From the NCBI RefSeq assembly GCF_030125375.1, contig NZ_JASJUU010000002.1, positions 562,794-626,793 of the forward strand: a stretch of DNA of 64,000 nucleotides. Reading direction: 5' to 3'. Positions 36,855 to 46,768 of the stretch are shown piece by piece (positions within the stretch are counted from its first letter, which is position 1; every line of letters begins with the position of its first letter). Source of the stretch: Pseudoalteromonas umbrosa (GTDB lineage: Bacteria > Pseudomonadota > Gammaproteobacteria > Enterobacterales > Alteromonadaceae). The notes under the pieces were generated by a model. It had not been told where the DNA came from. It did no database searches and saw only the letters and a program-made list of their open reading frames with translations. Position numbers and translations under genes: made by a program.

Positions 36855-37673
36855 TTATTTTTTATACCATAACTGAGAATTATCAAGGGGCGCACTGGGT
36901 GGTAAACTACGGTTTTTTAATTCAATAATCGTGCGTTTTTCAAGAGAAAGATCAGTGATTAATTGAGCAAAGTGCTGGTTAAATAATTTTTCAAACTGAC
37001 CATCGAGTAAAGCTTGATTTAAACCATTTTGTAGTATGCTGTGAAGCTGGGTGTTTTCTTTATCCACAAATAAATACACCGCTGATGGGTAGTAGAATAA
37101 CAGCGCTTGCTCAGCATAGGTCTTATAACTCTTTAAAACATCGGGTAATTCCAAAACACTGATCGGAATAGCATCAAAACGATTTGACCTCAACATATTT
37201 AGCGCACCTGACAAAGTGTGAAATGCATTTACCGACAACTTGTTATCTACAAAAATATCATGATCTGGCCAATCATGCCTGAGCCCATAATGAAATGACT
37301 GCAATTGAGAAATGTGATTCAATTTTGAAAAACGTACTTGATGCGACTCATTGATAAGTAAAATACGATAGCCAAGCAACCCTCTTACAATTGGGAGGCG
37401 AATTGCTCGTGCCATATTTTCTCGCTCGAAACTGGTAACCGACCAGAAAATATCAATGCCATTTTCCTTCCCCAATAGCCTGATCGCTCGGCTTTGAGTC
37501 GGAATATTTTTCACATATTCAAGTTTGTAATGCTCTTTTTGATAGGATAAAGCAAGTTCAATTAATTCTAAAACGTAAGGGTGCGCGCCTGCTGTTACCC
37601 TCACATACTTCGTGTCTGTTGCATAAGTTGTGCAACAAAACAATGCAACGAGCAAATAGCTCAAATATCGCAT
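36855..37673 (-). CDS. periplasmic solute-binding-like protein (SBP family 3 fold)
   Basis: A 272-aa secreted protein (signal peptide about 1-18). The pattern fits the amino-acid-type extracellular binding fold: an early strand-helix region (HPYVLELIELALSY), a hinge near IRLPIVRGLLGYRILLIN, and a second lobe with HTLSGALNMLRSNRFDAIPIS and ALLFYYPSAVYLFVDKEN. No transporter gene is nearby, so it more likely serves as a sensor-like or enzyme-free binding protein. Its ATG overlaps the tamB stop (TAATG). Role in the tamAB unit unknown. Confidence 0.75.
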   Translation of the reverse strand: MRYLSYLLVALFCCTTYATDTKYVRVTAGAHPYVLELIELALSYQKEHYKLEYVKNIPTQSRAIRLLGKENGIDIFWSVTSFERENMARAIRLPIVRGLLGYRILLINESHQVRFSKLNHISQLQSFHYGLRHDWPDHDIFVDNKLSVNAFHTLSGALNMLRSNRFDAIPISVLELPDVLKSYKTYAEQALLFYYPSAVYLFVDKENTQLHSILQNGLNQALLDGQFEKLFNQHFAQLITDLSLEKRTIIELKNRSLPPSAPLDNSQLWYKK

Positions 37674-40600
37674 TAATCACCCCAATTAAACTTGTACAAC
37701 AGGTCAATGCTATCGTAAAGGCCACTCGTCGCCTCTAGGTAAAGCTTTGAAAATACTCGATAACGTACTGCAATTTCACTTAAGGAGGCAAATACACCTA
37801 CTCGATAACTTACTTGTACACTCGGTGTAATGTAACCCGAAAGCTCCACCTGTGTATCGTCACCACTTCCTTTTGCAGCTAAATTTATATCTCTTAATCC
37901 TAACTTTTTTCCAGCTTTTGTAAACAGTCCTTTACTTTTATCAATCCCTTTTGCAAGTAAAAGCTGCGCTAACAGCGTATTATTACCGCTATCACCCTCA
38001 CTAAATGGCGCGCCATTTAACAAGTACTCTAGCGCTCTAGCCTGATCCATTGCAGGCTCTGCAAAAATCGTTAACTGTGGAGATGCAATACTTCCTGTCG
38101 CAGCAACACCAGCAATAACATTATCAGCGGTTGTGTCAGGGTTACGAATGGCGCGGATATTTAAATAAGGCATATCAGGAGGGCCATTAAAACCAAGTTG
38201 ACCAGTTTCAATCACTAGGTCTTGTCCAAATGCAGTATATTTGCCCTCTAATAAGGATACTTCTCCGCCCATTAACAGCGTATTCCCTATCTGACGTTCA
38301 ATATCTAAAGCCCCGGTAAGATAAGCATCTAAACCAAGTGCAATAACCCTCACATCATCAAGTAGCTTTATATCTATATCTGCTTGATAATCTATATATG
38401 GCGTTTGATCTTGCACTGCAATATCCTCAAGAAAGACTTGATCATCACTCACTACTATTGCGTCTTCAGGTAATGTATCCAGCTGTACTCGGGCAAATGG
38501 AACTTCTACCACACCTTGCAAGTCTAGCAACTTTTCATCGTATCTCATTACCAAATCAGGAGAAATTGCAAGCTGCACGCCTGATATAGGGCTTAAAAAT
38601 AACTGCTCACCTTTTATTCCCCCCTCAACCAGCAAGTCATCCTGCCAATCTATATGCCCGTTCAAACGCGCATTACCCGATTGCGGTGTCTGCATATTGC
38701 CAGCTAGATTCACTTGATCTTCATCAAAATCGGCCACAAGATCTAAACTGGTCAATTGTATCGGTAAATAGCTAGACTGAATGCGCACGTTCTGAGCCTG
38801 TATTTCCCCTAATAAGTTGGGCTGTTTTAAGTCACCAGAAAAGCTCACCATGCCATTAACATCTCCATTTAACGTCATATCAGGCCATGTATAAGCGCGA
38901 GCATACGCCGTTAGCTCATCAAGCTGTATGCCATCAATTTGAACCTGCCCAGAGACCTGTTTGCTGTTATAGATGTCCGCAAACGACAGCACGCCCTTAA
39001 ATAGCCCTAGCTTATTAAATTCAATATGCCACTGTGCTTCTAACGCTTGCTTATTTCCTTGAACAACAACCTCTAACTCCTCAATTGCTAGGGTATGACT
39101 ATGCAGAGACTCATCTTGGGTTGTTTGACCTTCAGGATTTAAAGTCACGTGTCCTTCATTTATCCATAGTTTGCTATCAACTTTATCAACCACACCTTGT
39201 AGCACTGCAACTTTGCCATAGCCATTGAGCTCTCCTCCAAGCGTTATCTGGTCACTCACCTTTGGCCCCAATGTGGCTAACGGGATATTCTCAAGCTCAA
39301 AATTAGCAACACTCTGCACTTGTGATACATCCGCTTTAGCACATGCTTTTCCTTCGTTTAACTGCCAACAGTGATGCGCGACATTAACCTGTGACGGACT
39401 CGCAGCCAAAATAATGGGCGTGGCTAACTTGCCATACAAGTTATCCACCTCAAATGTACTTTGGTCAACTGTTCCTCGCCAAGTCTGGTCATCAACTCCT
39501 CCTGATAGATTTGCCGACAGAGAAAGTTGTGAGCTATTAACGGTAATGGCACCTTCATGCGCTGCGCGATCTCCAGCAACTAAAAACTGCACTTGAGCAT
39601 GCTTGAACTGAGAGAAACTAAAATCAGTTACCTCTAACTCAGCTCTGCCTTGATAATTGTTTGCAGCATCTAGCTGCGCCTTAACTTTTGCGTCTTTCAA
39701 CGAGAACTCATCAGAAACGACTTCTGTAATCATTGTATTAAGCGTCAAGGCCGGCGACTGAAGTTTCCCTGTTAATGTTATCTCACTTTTAAAAACAGCA
39801 TCGAGTGGTAATAATCGGTTTGCGTTATGTTTAATATCTGCGAAAACAGCTAAATCTAATTGCTCCCCTATGCTCCCTGAAGCTCTCAGTATACTGTCAC
39901 CATATTGCACTTTAGCCCGCTTAAATTGCCCCAAGTATTGCTCATTAAGCTGCCCGCTAAATGTGATTGCTAACGGCAGGTCTGCGACTATACCCTGTAA
40001 ATCAAGTGAGTCCACATGAACCTGCCAGCTATCTTCAGCAGATGTAAATTGAAGCTCATAGTGGCCACTTAACTTGGCAACTTCCTCAATATCAAGTCCA
40101 GGCAGAGGCAGCTCAAATAACTCTCCTTTTGCGCTGGCCTCAATGCCGTTTTTCCATGATATTTGGCTTGATAATTCAGAGAATGTATCTGCAACAGAGA
40201 TACGGCTTTTATCGATTGTTAGCTGTGACAAACTACCTAAGATAGATATATCAAACCGCACATCATCAGATAGTTGCTCTAATCTATATCCATTAAGCGA
40301 GCCAGCTATTTCAGCACGGTAATTATTCAGGTCTCCACGACTGAATACTTTTAGGTTGGAGATCTCACCAATTTCTGGCAGTGCTACACCTGAAACCTCT
40401 GCATTTAATTGAAAAGGCCAATTTGTGATTGTCGGGGACGCCTGTATATTTAATTCAGCATTGAACAGTCCAGACATTTCTCCATGTAGCACCAAATTAT
40501 TCACACTGCCTTTGAGTACAATAGCTGCGGCCCCTTCTTTAGTACTGACCCCAATAGCACCACCGATAACGTGCGAGATTAAATCAAAGCTTAAATCCGC

Positions 40601-41398
40601 ATAGGAAAACATTTGGTCATGAGTAAAACGAAACTGCTCAATACGAGCCTGCTGATGCAAAAGTGTCATTGTGAAGTTGATATCCTCTACTTCAACAGGT
40701 GCTTGCTCCGGTGATTGGATGGTAAGTCTTGACAGCTGTGCCTTATTAACCTCGATGTGTAATGGTACAAATATCGAGGGTATGACGATCGGTGCTATTT
40801 GCGTAGGCACGGTAAAAGGCTCAGCTTTCACCGCCTCTGTATTGATTATGCTAACTTTCTCAACAGTCAAATAAGGGACGTTTAACCTCTCGTCCTGAGC
40901 ATACGCCTCTAATTCAAGGCCATTCACCCTCATAGTCGTACCCGCAAGCTCTAGCTCTGCATGCTCCAAATTAAACGACTGTATGCCGATTGAGACAGGC
41001 AAGGCGATGTACTCTGTAATGGCTTTAGGCTCGGGTATTGGGTCTTTTGAGTTTTGTACTTTATCTGCAGAGGTTGAGTCAGCCGCTATCACCTTAATAT
41101 CAGAACCGGCTATTTTGAGACACAAAGTGGCGCAATCAAACCAATCAAGCGATAAACGAAAATCTCTTGCTGACACTGAGACATCTAAGGTTTTATAGGT
41201 GAAATCAACAATGCCACCAGAGAGCAAGCGGCCTGATTTGAGCGACACATTTAATTCAGACACCCAACTGCTAGCAAATGCCACCAAGACTCGGTTACCG
41301 ACATGGGTTTTTGCTAACAAAAAAATCATGACAAAAAAACTGAGTAAAATGACGACCCATCGACGTTTCAACAGAGGAAAGATTTTAGCGTACGACAT
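37673..41398 (-). CDS. tamB: translocation and assembly module subunit TamB
   Basis: An AsmA-like, inner-membrane anchored bridge protein that works with TamA in outer-membrane protein assembly and phospholipid transport. 1,241 aa: N-terminal membrane anchor about 12-32, a very long beta-helical periplasmic middle, and the C-terminal TamB (DUF490) domain with PDMPYLNIRAIRNPDTT, ATGSIASPQLTIFAEP, EYLLNGAPFSEGD and the final PSVQVSYRVGVF...YLEATSGLYDSIDLLYKF. Length fits (E. coli 1,259). Start overlaps tamA stop, so coupled. Confidence 0.95.
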   Translation of the reverse strand: MSYAKIFPLLKRRWVVILLSFFVMIFLLAKTHVGNRVLVAFASSWVSELNVSLKSGRLLSGGIVDFTYKTLDVSVSARDFRLSLDWFDCATLCLKIAGSDIKVIAADSTSADKVQNSKDPIPEPKAITEYIALPVSIGIQSFNLEHAELELAGTTMRVNGLELEAYAQDERLNVPYLTVEKVSIINTEAVKAEPFTVPTQIAPIVIPSIFVPLHIEVNKAQLSRLTIQSPEQAPVEVEDINFTMTLLHQQARIEQFRFTHDQMFSYADLSFDLISHVIGGAIGVSTKEGAAAIVLKGSVNNLVLHGEMSGLFNAELNIQASPTITNWPFQLNAEVSGVALPEIGEISNLKVFSRGDLNNYRAEIAGSLNGYRLEQLSDDVRFDISILGSLSQLTIDKSRISVADTFSELSSQISWKNGIEASAKGELFELPLPGLDIEEVAKLSGHYELQFTSAEDSWQVHVDSLDLQGIVADLPLAITFSGQLNEQYLGQFKRAKVQYGDSILRASGSIGEQLDLAVFADIKHNANRLLPLDAVFKSEITLTGKLQSPALTLNTMITEVVSDEFSLKDAKVKAQLDAANNYQGRAELEVTDFSFSQFKHAQVQFLVAGDRAAHEGAITVNSSQLSLSANLSGGVDDQTWRGTVDQSTFEVDNLYGKLATPIILAASPSQVNVAHHCWQLNEGKACAKADVSQVQSVANFELENIPLATLGPKVSDQITLGGELNGYGKVAVLQGVVDKVDSKLWINEGHVTLNPEGQTTQDESLHSHTLAIEELEVVVQGNKQALEAQWHIEFNKLGLFKGVLSFADIYNSKQVSGQVQIDGIQLDELTAYARAYTWPDMTLNGDVNGMVSFSGDLKQPNLLGEIQAQNVRIQSSYLPIQLTSLDLVADFDEDQVNLAGNMQTPQSGNARLNGHIDWQDDLLVEGGIKGEQLFLSPISGVQLAISPDLVMRYDEKLLDLQGVVEVPFARVQLDTLPEDAIVVSDDQVFLEDIAVQDQTPYIDYQADIDIKLLDDVRVIALGLDAYLTGALDIERQIGNTLLMGGEVSLLEGKYTAFGQDLVIETGQLGFNGPPDMPYLNIRAIRNPDTTADNVIAGVAATGSIASPQLTIFAEPAMDQARALEYLLNGAPFSEGDSGNNTLLAQLLLAKGIDKSKGLFTKAGKKLGLRDINLAAKGSGDDTQVELSGYITPSVQVSYRVGVFASLSEIAVRYRVFSKLYLEATSGLYDSIDLLYKFNWGD

Positions 41399-43119
41399 TA
41401 TATTTCTGGCCCTATAACAACGCTGAGTCGAGTACTACGACTTGGCTTGCTCAGTCCCCATGCATGGTCAACACGGATCGGACCGAATGGTGTGATATAG
41501 CGAAAACCAAACCCAGCTCCCACAGACCACTTCTCCTCAAAATCATTGGTTGCCGTTCCGCCATCAATGAAAATGGCAGCTCGCCAGTTTGGCAAAAATT
41601 CATAATTATATTCTGTGCTTGCAGTCACCAGATACTTAGCTCCCAAAAGCTCACCTTGCTCACCCTTGGGCGATATAGATTGAAACGCAAAGCCGCGTAT
41701 ACTCTGATCTCCCCCCGCGAAAAAGCGCAGATTCAGTGGAGTTTTATCAAAGTCTTTTGCAACCACAGCACCTAATTCGCCTTTAAGAAGAAACAAATGA
41801 CGAGCTTTGTATGTTCTCAGCCAGGCCTGCTTCCAGTGGATTTTAGTCAATGACGTAGATGAGATCACATCTTCATGCGCAGCCTCAATGGTGATTAACT
41901 GCTCATTGCCCCAGTAAGGTGTCATGCCACCCTTACTCATTTTTCTCGCATAACTCACCCCAGGAAGGAGCATTTCAGTATCCAAAGTCAGGCCTGTTTG
42001 CTCACTTTTCTCATGCTCTCGTTTCAAAAATGCAGTTCTCACCCAGCCGCTATCTAACACCCATTGACGTTGGAGCTGCACATTCCACGCAGTCACCTTT
42101 ACGCCTTCTGTTAAGTCATCTTGTAATTGATAGCCACCGAGCACGCGCCACAAATCATCATTTGGGTCTCCTGCAGGAATTGTATAAGCGCTGGTCACAT
42201 CTTGCTTTCGCTCTGATACATTCAGGTCCGTTTCAAACGAATGGCCCATTTGATTAACCCAGGGCCTTTTCCACTTAAAGCGAAACTTCGCCCCAAGCTC
42301 TGTACTATACCCACCACCTACTTCAAAGCTATTCGCTGGCTTGTCTGTCACATCGACTCTAATTGGAACTTGCCCTGCGTAACGCTCTTTTAATAAAGGG
42401 TAAACAGTCACATTCGCAAAGTAAGGTGTCTCATTTAGAGAAATACTCAACTCACTCAATTGTTTTGCATCATAGTGGTCACCTTGCTCAAACGGTGCCA
42501 GTTCAGAAATAAAATACGCCGCCTTTGAAAACCCTGAGAGCTGTAACTCACCAAATTTATATCTCGGGCCTGAATCAATGATTAACTTTACCGCCCCATG
42601 TTTTTGTGCTCGGTTGATTTCCAAAGCACTCTGCTGCCATGTAAAATCAAAGTACCCCCGCTCCAATAAGGCGCTCTCAATTTTACTTTTTGTCGCACTG
42701 TAAGCGTCATGACGAATATTTTCACCCCGTTTAATCGGCAAGGCGTTTAGTAATTTCGACAAGACCAGATCTTTACTGCCTGCACCGAGTATCTGAACAT
42801 TTATATCTTGCCAGTGAAACGCTGTGGAGAGCACAATATCAACGCTTAACGTTTGGACCTGCTCAGAAAAAGAAATATCACTGTTAAATTCATAATACCC
42901 GACGGCTTGAAGTGCCGAATGGATATCTGCTCGAATGGCCTTTTCTTGTCGGTGTGAAAACTTGGTGTCGTGATATTTTTCTAAATAAAGTGCAACATTC
43001 TCATCCACTAAGTCACTCTTAGAGTGTACCTCAATCGTCTTGATAAGCATTTGTGCAGTCGCAACAGAAGGTAGGATAAAAACAAATAAGGTGATAAAAA
43101 AAACAATAAGACGTGGCAC
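41398..43119 (-). CDS. tamA: outer-membrane translocation and assembly module TamA
   Basis: BamA-family outer-membrane barrel working with TamB. GTG start at 43119 with AAAGGG upstream, 573 aa (E. coli 577). Signal peptide about 1-22, three POTRA-type domains (about 23-260; e.g. ALLERGYFDFTWQQS, LIIDSGPRYKFGELQLSGF), then a 16-strand barrel with the family motif FFAGGDQSIRGFAFQSISP, RAAIFIDGGTATN and the C-terminal GPIRVDHAWGLSK. First gene of a four-gene unit with stop-start overlaps. Confidence 0.95.
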   Translation of the reverse strand: MPRLIVFFITLFVFILPSVATAQMLIKTIEVHSKSDLVDENVALYLEKYHDTKFSHRQEKAIRADIHSALQAVGYYEFNSDISFSEQVQTLSVDIVLSTAFHWQDINVQILGAGSKDLVLSKLLNALPIKRGENIRHDAYSATKSKIESALLERGYFDFTWQQSALEINRAQKHGAVKLIIDSGPRYKFGELQLSGFSKAAYFISELAPFEQGDHYDAKQLSELSISLNETPYFANVTVYPLLKERYAGQVPIRVDVTDKPANSFEVGGGYSTELGAKFRFKWKRPWVNQMGHSFETDLNVSERKQDVTSAYTIPAGDPNDDLWRVLGGYQLQDDLTEGVKVTAWNVQLQRQWVLDSGWVRTAFLKREHEKSEQTGLTLDTEMLLPGVSYARKMSKGGMTPYWGNEQLITIEAAHEDVISSTSLTKIHWKQAWLRTYKARHLFLLKGELGAVVAKDFDKTPLNLRFFAGGDQSIRGFAFQSISPKGEQGELLGAKYLVTASTEYNYEFLPNWRAAIFIDGGTATNDFEEKWSVGAGFGFRYITPFGPIRVDHAWGLSKPSRSTRLSVVIGPEI

Positions 43120-43289
43120 ACAAACCCTTTTAAGTCATCAATCAATATTTTGCGGTTACATTCAGCACCACATGTTGATTAAAACTATCACAAGCCACCC
43201 TAGATTCTCGACAAAAATTTGCCATTGACGCTTTTTATTTCACCTAGGATAACGGACAATATACATAATTTTACTAATTGAGTGATGAT

Positions 43290-43622
43290 ATGCAATTTCC
43301 TAACGATGACAATGGTCAGCTGTTATCTGAAATAGCCGCAGCAGGCGTCGACCTGTCGCAAATGCAAAATATTGATTTTTACATCTTATTTGAGCAAAAG
43401 CTGAATGCAGAACGCTTTATTGAGACAATTGGCAAAGATGAACTCGCACCAAAAACACAATTGGGGAAATGTCCTGACACTGGAGTTTGGGAAGTCTTAA
43501 CCACAGTCACAATGGTGCCAGCACACGAGTTATTAAGTCAAACGGAACAATATCTAGAGTCTATTGCAAACAGTCACGAAGGATATGGTGATGGCTGGGG
43601 TTTAATGGCCGACGAAGAGTAA
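43290..43622 (+). CDS. RraB-family protein (ribonuclease E inhibitor-like)
   Basis: The ATG at 43290 gives 110 aa; GAGTGAT precedes it. An in-frame TTG 12 bases earlier is less likely. The protein is small and acidic with NIDFYILFEQKLNAERF, TGVWEVLTTVTMVPAHELLSQTEQ and the family end GYGDGWGLMADEE, which matches the RraB fold (YDGWG in E. coli RraB). Family assignment is fair, but true RNase E inhibition is not implied since sequence similarity to E. coli RraB is low. Confidence 0.75.
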   Translation: MQFPNDDNGQLLSEIAAAGVDLSQMQNIDFYILFEQKLNAERFIETIGKDELAPKTQLGKCPDTGVWEVLTTVTMVPAHELLSQTEQYLESIANSHEGYGDGWGLMADEE

Positions 43623-43633
43623 ACGCTCTAGTA

Positions 43634-43661
43634 AGTCGCAGTAACACTGAGCTGCGACTTC
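43634..43661. terminator. bidirectional hairpin between rraB-like and radD
   Basis: AAGTCGCAG pairs with CTGCGACTT (9 bp) around a 10-base loop, between two convergent stop codons. T content after the stem is modest on both strands. Confidence 0.7.
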
Positions 43662-43672
43662 TCTATGTCCTC

Positions 43673-45412
43673 TTAGCTTTTATCTGCGACCCTAAACCCG
43701 CCTTTGTAATCAAAGATTTTTTCAACTATTTGCCATCCGTATTTCTTATGCTGTTTAGCAATTACAAAATCAGGTGCAGTCAGTAAAGTAATATCCACAT
43801 CATTAGCGCTTTTCCAGTTATTAACTTGCTCACCGGATTTAAGCCTTTTTGCAAAATTTTTGTGGAAGTAAAATTTACTGCCTTTGTTTGAAAAATCGTA
43901 AACCTCGCTGGCTTCAGCACCATCTTCATCAAAGTAAGATACTTTTAGCACATTCGATTTAATGACTTCAGCCGTCATACCACTGCAACGTAAGACTAAG
44001 GCATTCTTTAGGTTCAATGCGTCACGTAATTTATCATCTGGATCAGCCATAATCTCACCACAGCTATGACACTGCCTAGCTGCAATATCATTCTCAGCAC
44101 CACAGTGATCGCATTCTTTAAATCTAAATCGATAGTCGCATTGCAGTGACTCACCTTCAGCTTCATTTTCCAAGATCCCTTGGCACCTTCTACCGAAATG
44201 TTCGACCACCTTGCCTTGCTCATCCAGTTTACCCCAGAACGTATTTGCAAAACCGCAACCAGGACACAATACTTGAACAGGTTCACTATCAGGGTTAGGT
44301 TTCACCGAGCCAACTTCAGGATAAAAAAGATCAAAGTCATTACCTGCATAATCGATCACTAAGCAGTCTTTTTTCCCCGTATCCAAACGCAAGCCTCTGC
44401 CAACAATTTGCTGATATAAACTCACTGACTCTGTAGGCCTTAATATGGCGATAAAATCGACATGGGGAGCATCAAATCCAGTAGTCAGTACTGACACATT
44501 TACCAAAAACTTGATTTCTTTATTTTTAAATTTAGTAATGATGTCATCACGCTGTTTATTATCTGTATCACCTATGACCAACTCAGTTTCATCACATGGT
44601 AAATAACGAACAATTTCCTTTGCATGTAAAACCGTAGCAGCAAATATCATAACGCCTTTACGGGAATGAGATTCACTTAATACATGGTCAATAATACTTT
44701 TTGTCGCGCGAGTATGAGAGCTTAGTAAACTATTCATATCGCTTTCACTAAACCGCCCTAAGCTATCTGGTTTCAAAGCTGAAAAGTCATAGTTTTCTAC
44801 GGCTGGGTCCACTTTTTTAGGTGGAGTCAGATATTCATTGCTAATCATATAACGCAATGGTAATTCATATATACATTTATTAAATGGGCTCTCTTTATCT
44901 CCACGAACGAAGCCATGATAGTGTTCATGGTAGATCCATCCTAATCCGAGACGATAAGGGGTCGCTGTTAAGCCAAGTATTTTAAGGTTTTCATTAAACG
45001 TTTTTAAACGTTTCATTACCTGCATGTACTGGCTATCTTCTTCACCACTGACACGATGGCATTCATCAATTATTACCAGTGAATAAAATGTATTTAGTTG
45101 CTCTAAATTTCGAGCCAAAGACTGAACTGATGCAAAGGTGACCTGTTGATCAAGGTCTTTTTTATTGAGTCCTGCAGAAAAAACACTCGCTTTTAACCCA
45201 TAACTCTCATATTTTTGCGCGTTTTGTTCGACCAACTCTTTTACATGGGTGAGTACTAAAATCTTGCGTTTAGCCACTCTGGCAAGCTCAGCAATAACAA
45301 GACTTTTTCCAGCTCCAGTGGGCAGTACTATCACTGCAGGTTTGCTGCTTTTCCTAAAATGGATAATGGTGTTTTCTACGGCTTCTTTCTGGTAGGGTCT
45401 AAGCGTGTAAAT
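43673..45412 (-). CDS. radD: RadD-like DNA repair helicase, apparent ATT start codon
   Basis: Superfamily 2 ATPase of the RadD (YejH) family, linked in E. coli to RecA-mediated repair. Visible: Q-motif LRPYQKEAV, Walker A LPTGAGKS, DECHR box, LGLTATPYRLG, motif VI QIVGRGLRL, and the RadD-specific zinc clusters CPGCGFANTFWGK, CDHCGAEND and CHSCG. The first possible standard start (GTG at 45334) would drop the Q-motif. In the same frame 26 more conserved residues run up to an ATT at 45412 with AGAGG 6 bases upstream; the frame is closed by TAG at 45424. With ATT the protein has 579 aa (E. coli 586). ATT use is inferred; alternatively the start codon is mutated and expression is poor. Confidence 0.85.
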   Translation of the reverse strand: MYTLRPYQKEAVENTIIHFRKSSKPAVIVLPTGAGKSLVIAELARVAKRKILVLTHVKELVEQNAQKYESYGLKASVFSAGLNKKDLDQQVTFASVQSLARNLEQLNTFYSLVIIDECHRVSGEEDSQYMQVMKRLKTFNENLKILGLTATPYRLGLGWIYHEHYHGFVRGDKESPFNKCIYELPLRYMISNEYLTPPKKVDPAVENYDFSALKPDSLGRFSESDMNSLLSSHTRATKSIIDHVLSESHSRKGVMIFAATVLHAKEIVRYLPCDETELVIGDTDNKQRDDIITKFKNKEIKFLVNVSVLTTGFDAPHVDFIAILRPTESVSLYQQIVGRGLRLDTGKKDCLVIDYAGNDFDLFYPEVGSVKPNPDSEPVQVLCPGCGFANTFWGKLDEQGKVVEHFGRRCQGILENEAEGESLQCDYRFRFKECDHCGAENDIAARQCHSCGEIMADPDDKLRDALNLKNALVLRCSGMTAEVIKSNVLKVSYFDEDGAEASEVYDFSNKGSKFYFHKNFAKRLKSGEQVNNWKSANDVDITLLTAPDFVIAKQHKKYGWQIVEKIFDYKGGFRVADKS

Positions 45413-45761
45413 AACGCACCTCTAGTCACCTCTTCTCATAGTTTAAAGTATACCACCAATTACATAACATGAACTATTACAAAACAATGCAGTATATAAA
45501 CTCAGTATGCTATCACTTAACAAAACCCATAACAGGTACAAAATAGTATACTTGTAATTAATATAGGTAATTACTTCGAGGTAAAATATAAAAATAAAAA
45601 ATTAAAATAAAGATAGAAAAAACTGAAAAAGCGTAAATATTTGGAAAAGAAGTATCAATCAATGTATTTGAAGTGTGAAGCTGGTAAGGCGCATTAACAG
45701 CCTTACCAACTTAAAGGAATAGTCCTTTTCAATTTAGAAAATGATTAAAAATATTTTATAA
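45413..45761. other. 349-bp AT-rich gap between radD and the H-NS-like gene
   Basis: No gene seen. It holds the radD ribosome site and leader near 45419, AT-rich DNA (45570-45640 nearly all A/T with purine runs) and two hairpins close to the hns-like 3' end. GTATACTTG near 45550 is not clearly a promoter. Confidence 0.6.
45682..45728 (-). terminator. two hairpins downstream of the H-NS-like gene
   Basis: TGGTAAGGC/GCCTTACCA (9 bp, 45682-45708) and AAAGGA/TCCTTT (6 bp, 45713-45728) follow the gene at a distance of 34 bp. No strong T-run on the minus strand, so termination is only likely. Confidence 0.45.
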
Positions 45762-46067
45762 TTATATCTTATAATCATCTAAATTTACGTTTGCGAACGC
45801 TTTAGGTGTTTTACCGCGTCCGGTCCACTCATGTACTTTCCCATCGATTTCGATTCGATATTTCGGACTGACTTTGCTGCGCTTGTCCATAGCACCAGAA
45901 CCAACTAAGTCATCTAGCGTTAATCCCTTTTCTTTTAGTAAAGCTAATACTTCTTCTTTTGCTTGCGCTTGCTCTTGTTGTTGAGCAATTGCTTCTTGAA
46001 GAAGTTCATGTGCTTTAGTTAGATCACTGAAGCTAGCATTTTTAATAAAAGATTTTATTTCACGCAT
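45762..46067 (-). CDS. short H-NS-family nucleoid protein
   Basis: A 101-aa protein with an N-terminal helical/coiled-coil half (about 1-55, Gln/Glu/Ala-rich) and the H-NS DNA-binding domain at the C-terminus: PKYRIEIDGKVHEWTGRGKTPKAF (read in two parts), with the W-GRG-P core that enters the minor groove of AT-rich DNA. H-NS proper is about 135 aa, so the oligomerisation half is short here. It sits within the most AT-rich DNA of the window and may silence this region or itself. Confidence 0.9.
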   Translation of the reverse strand: MREIKSFIKNASFSDLTKAHELLQEAIAQQQEQAQAKEEVLALLKEKGLTLDDLVGSGAMDKRSKVSPKYRIEIDGKVHEWTGRGKTPKAFANVNLDDYKI

Positions 46068-46768
46068 TAGATTTCTCTCATAAAGTGTTGATTACAATTT
46101 TCATTGAAGTATTAAAAAGCTCTAATACTGAGAGTATATTATATTTATATAATTTCAAATTAATAGCCATTATTTAATAAGATTATGTTTTATTTAAAAA
46201 AGGTACATTTTAACTTCATACAATATCAGCATTAATTTTTTTCATTTAGGCGAACAAAGCAAACAATTAAGTGCATGTTTAAAAAGAAATAATTTAAATT
46301 AAGCTAGGTAAAAACCAGTATTATCCTAATAAAAATTTCAACTTTCTTAACTCACCTAATCTTAAACTTCGTAAGTTATCAGACCACTTTTTAATACTTT
46401 TTCTAGTCTAAAATACCCAACTCACTGCACAGCTGAATTAAAAAACTGGCAAATACGTCAGTGAATAGCTTCAATTTAGCTCGGGCTGAGCTTCCCTTTA
46501 GTAACCGTGCATAAAAAAGAACAACAAATGGCAAAATGCAAAAAATGCACACTATCTATTACCCCAACCTTTGTAACTTAAAAAAATGATGAGTACAGGA
46601 AATATACGTAAGTAAGAGTTACAGCCATGAGCTTTATTTACACATATAAACTACTCAGCCCTCCTCCTCAGCCAAATGAAATACAAAATAGTTTAATTTT
46701 CAGGCTTTTTTAACGTAAAAAAGGCTGCAATTGCAGCCTCTATTATCTATAAAATTGATAATTAATCG
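46068..46768. other. 701-bp AT-rich gene-free stretch upstream of the H-NS-like gene
   Basis: No credible gene on either strand. The DNA is very AT-rich with A and T tracts, which suits H-NS binding and autoregulation of the adjacent gene. The pyrC terminator lies at its right end. Nothing else is recognised. Confidence 0.6.
46717..46739 (-). terminator. intrinsic terminator of pyrC
   Basis: Perfect palindrome AGGCTGCAATTGCAGCCT at 46722-46739 followed on the minus strand by a T run (46721-46717), 30 bp after the pyrC stop. Confidence 0.88.

Noticed and set aside
43673..45334. RadD starting at GTG 45334
   Set aside because: This would remove the Q-motif and 26 conserved residues directly before Walker A; the upstream ATT with a ribosome site fits the family better.
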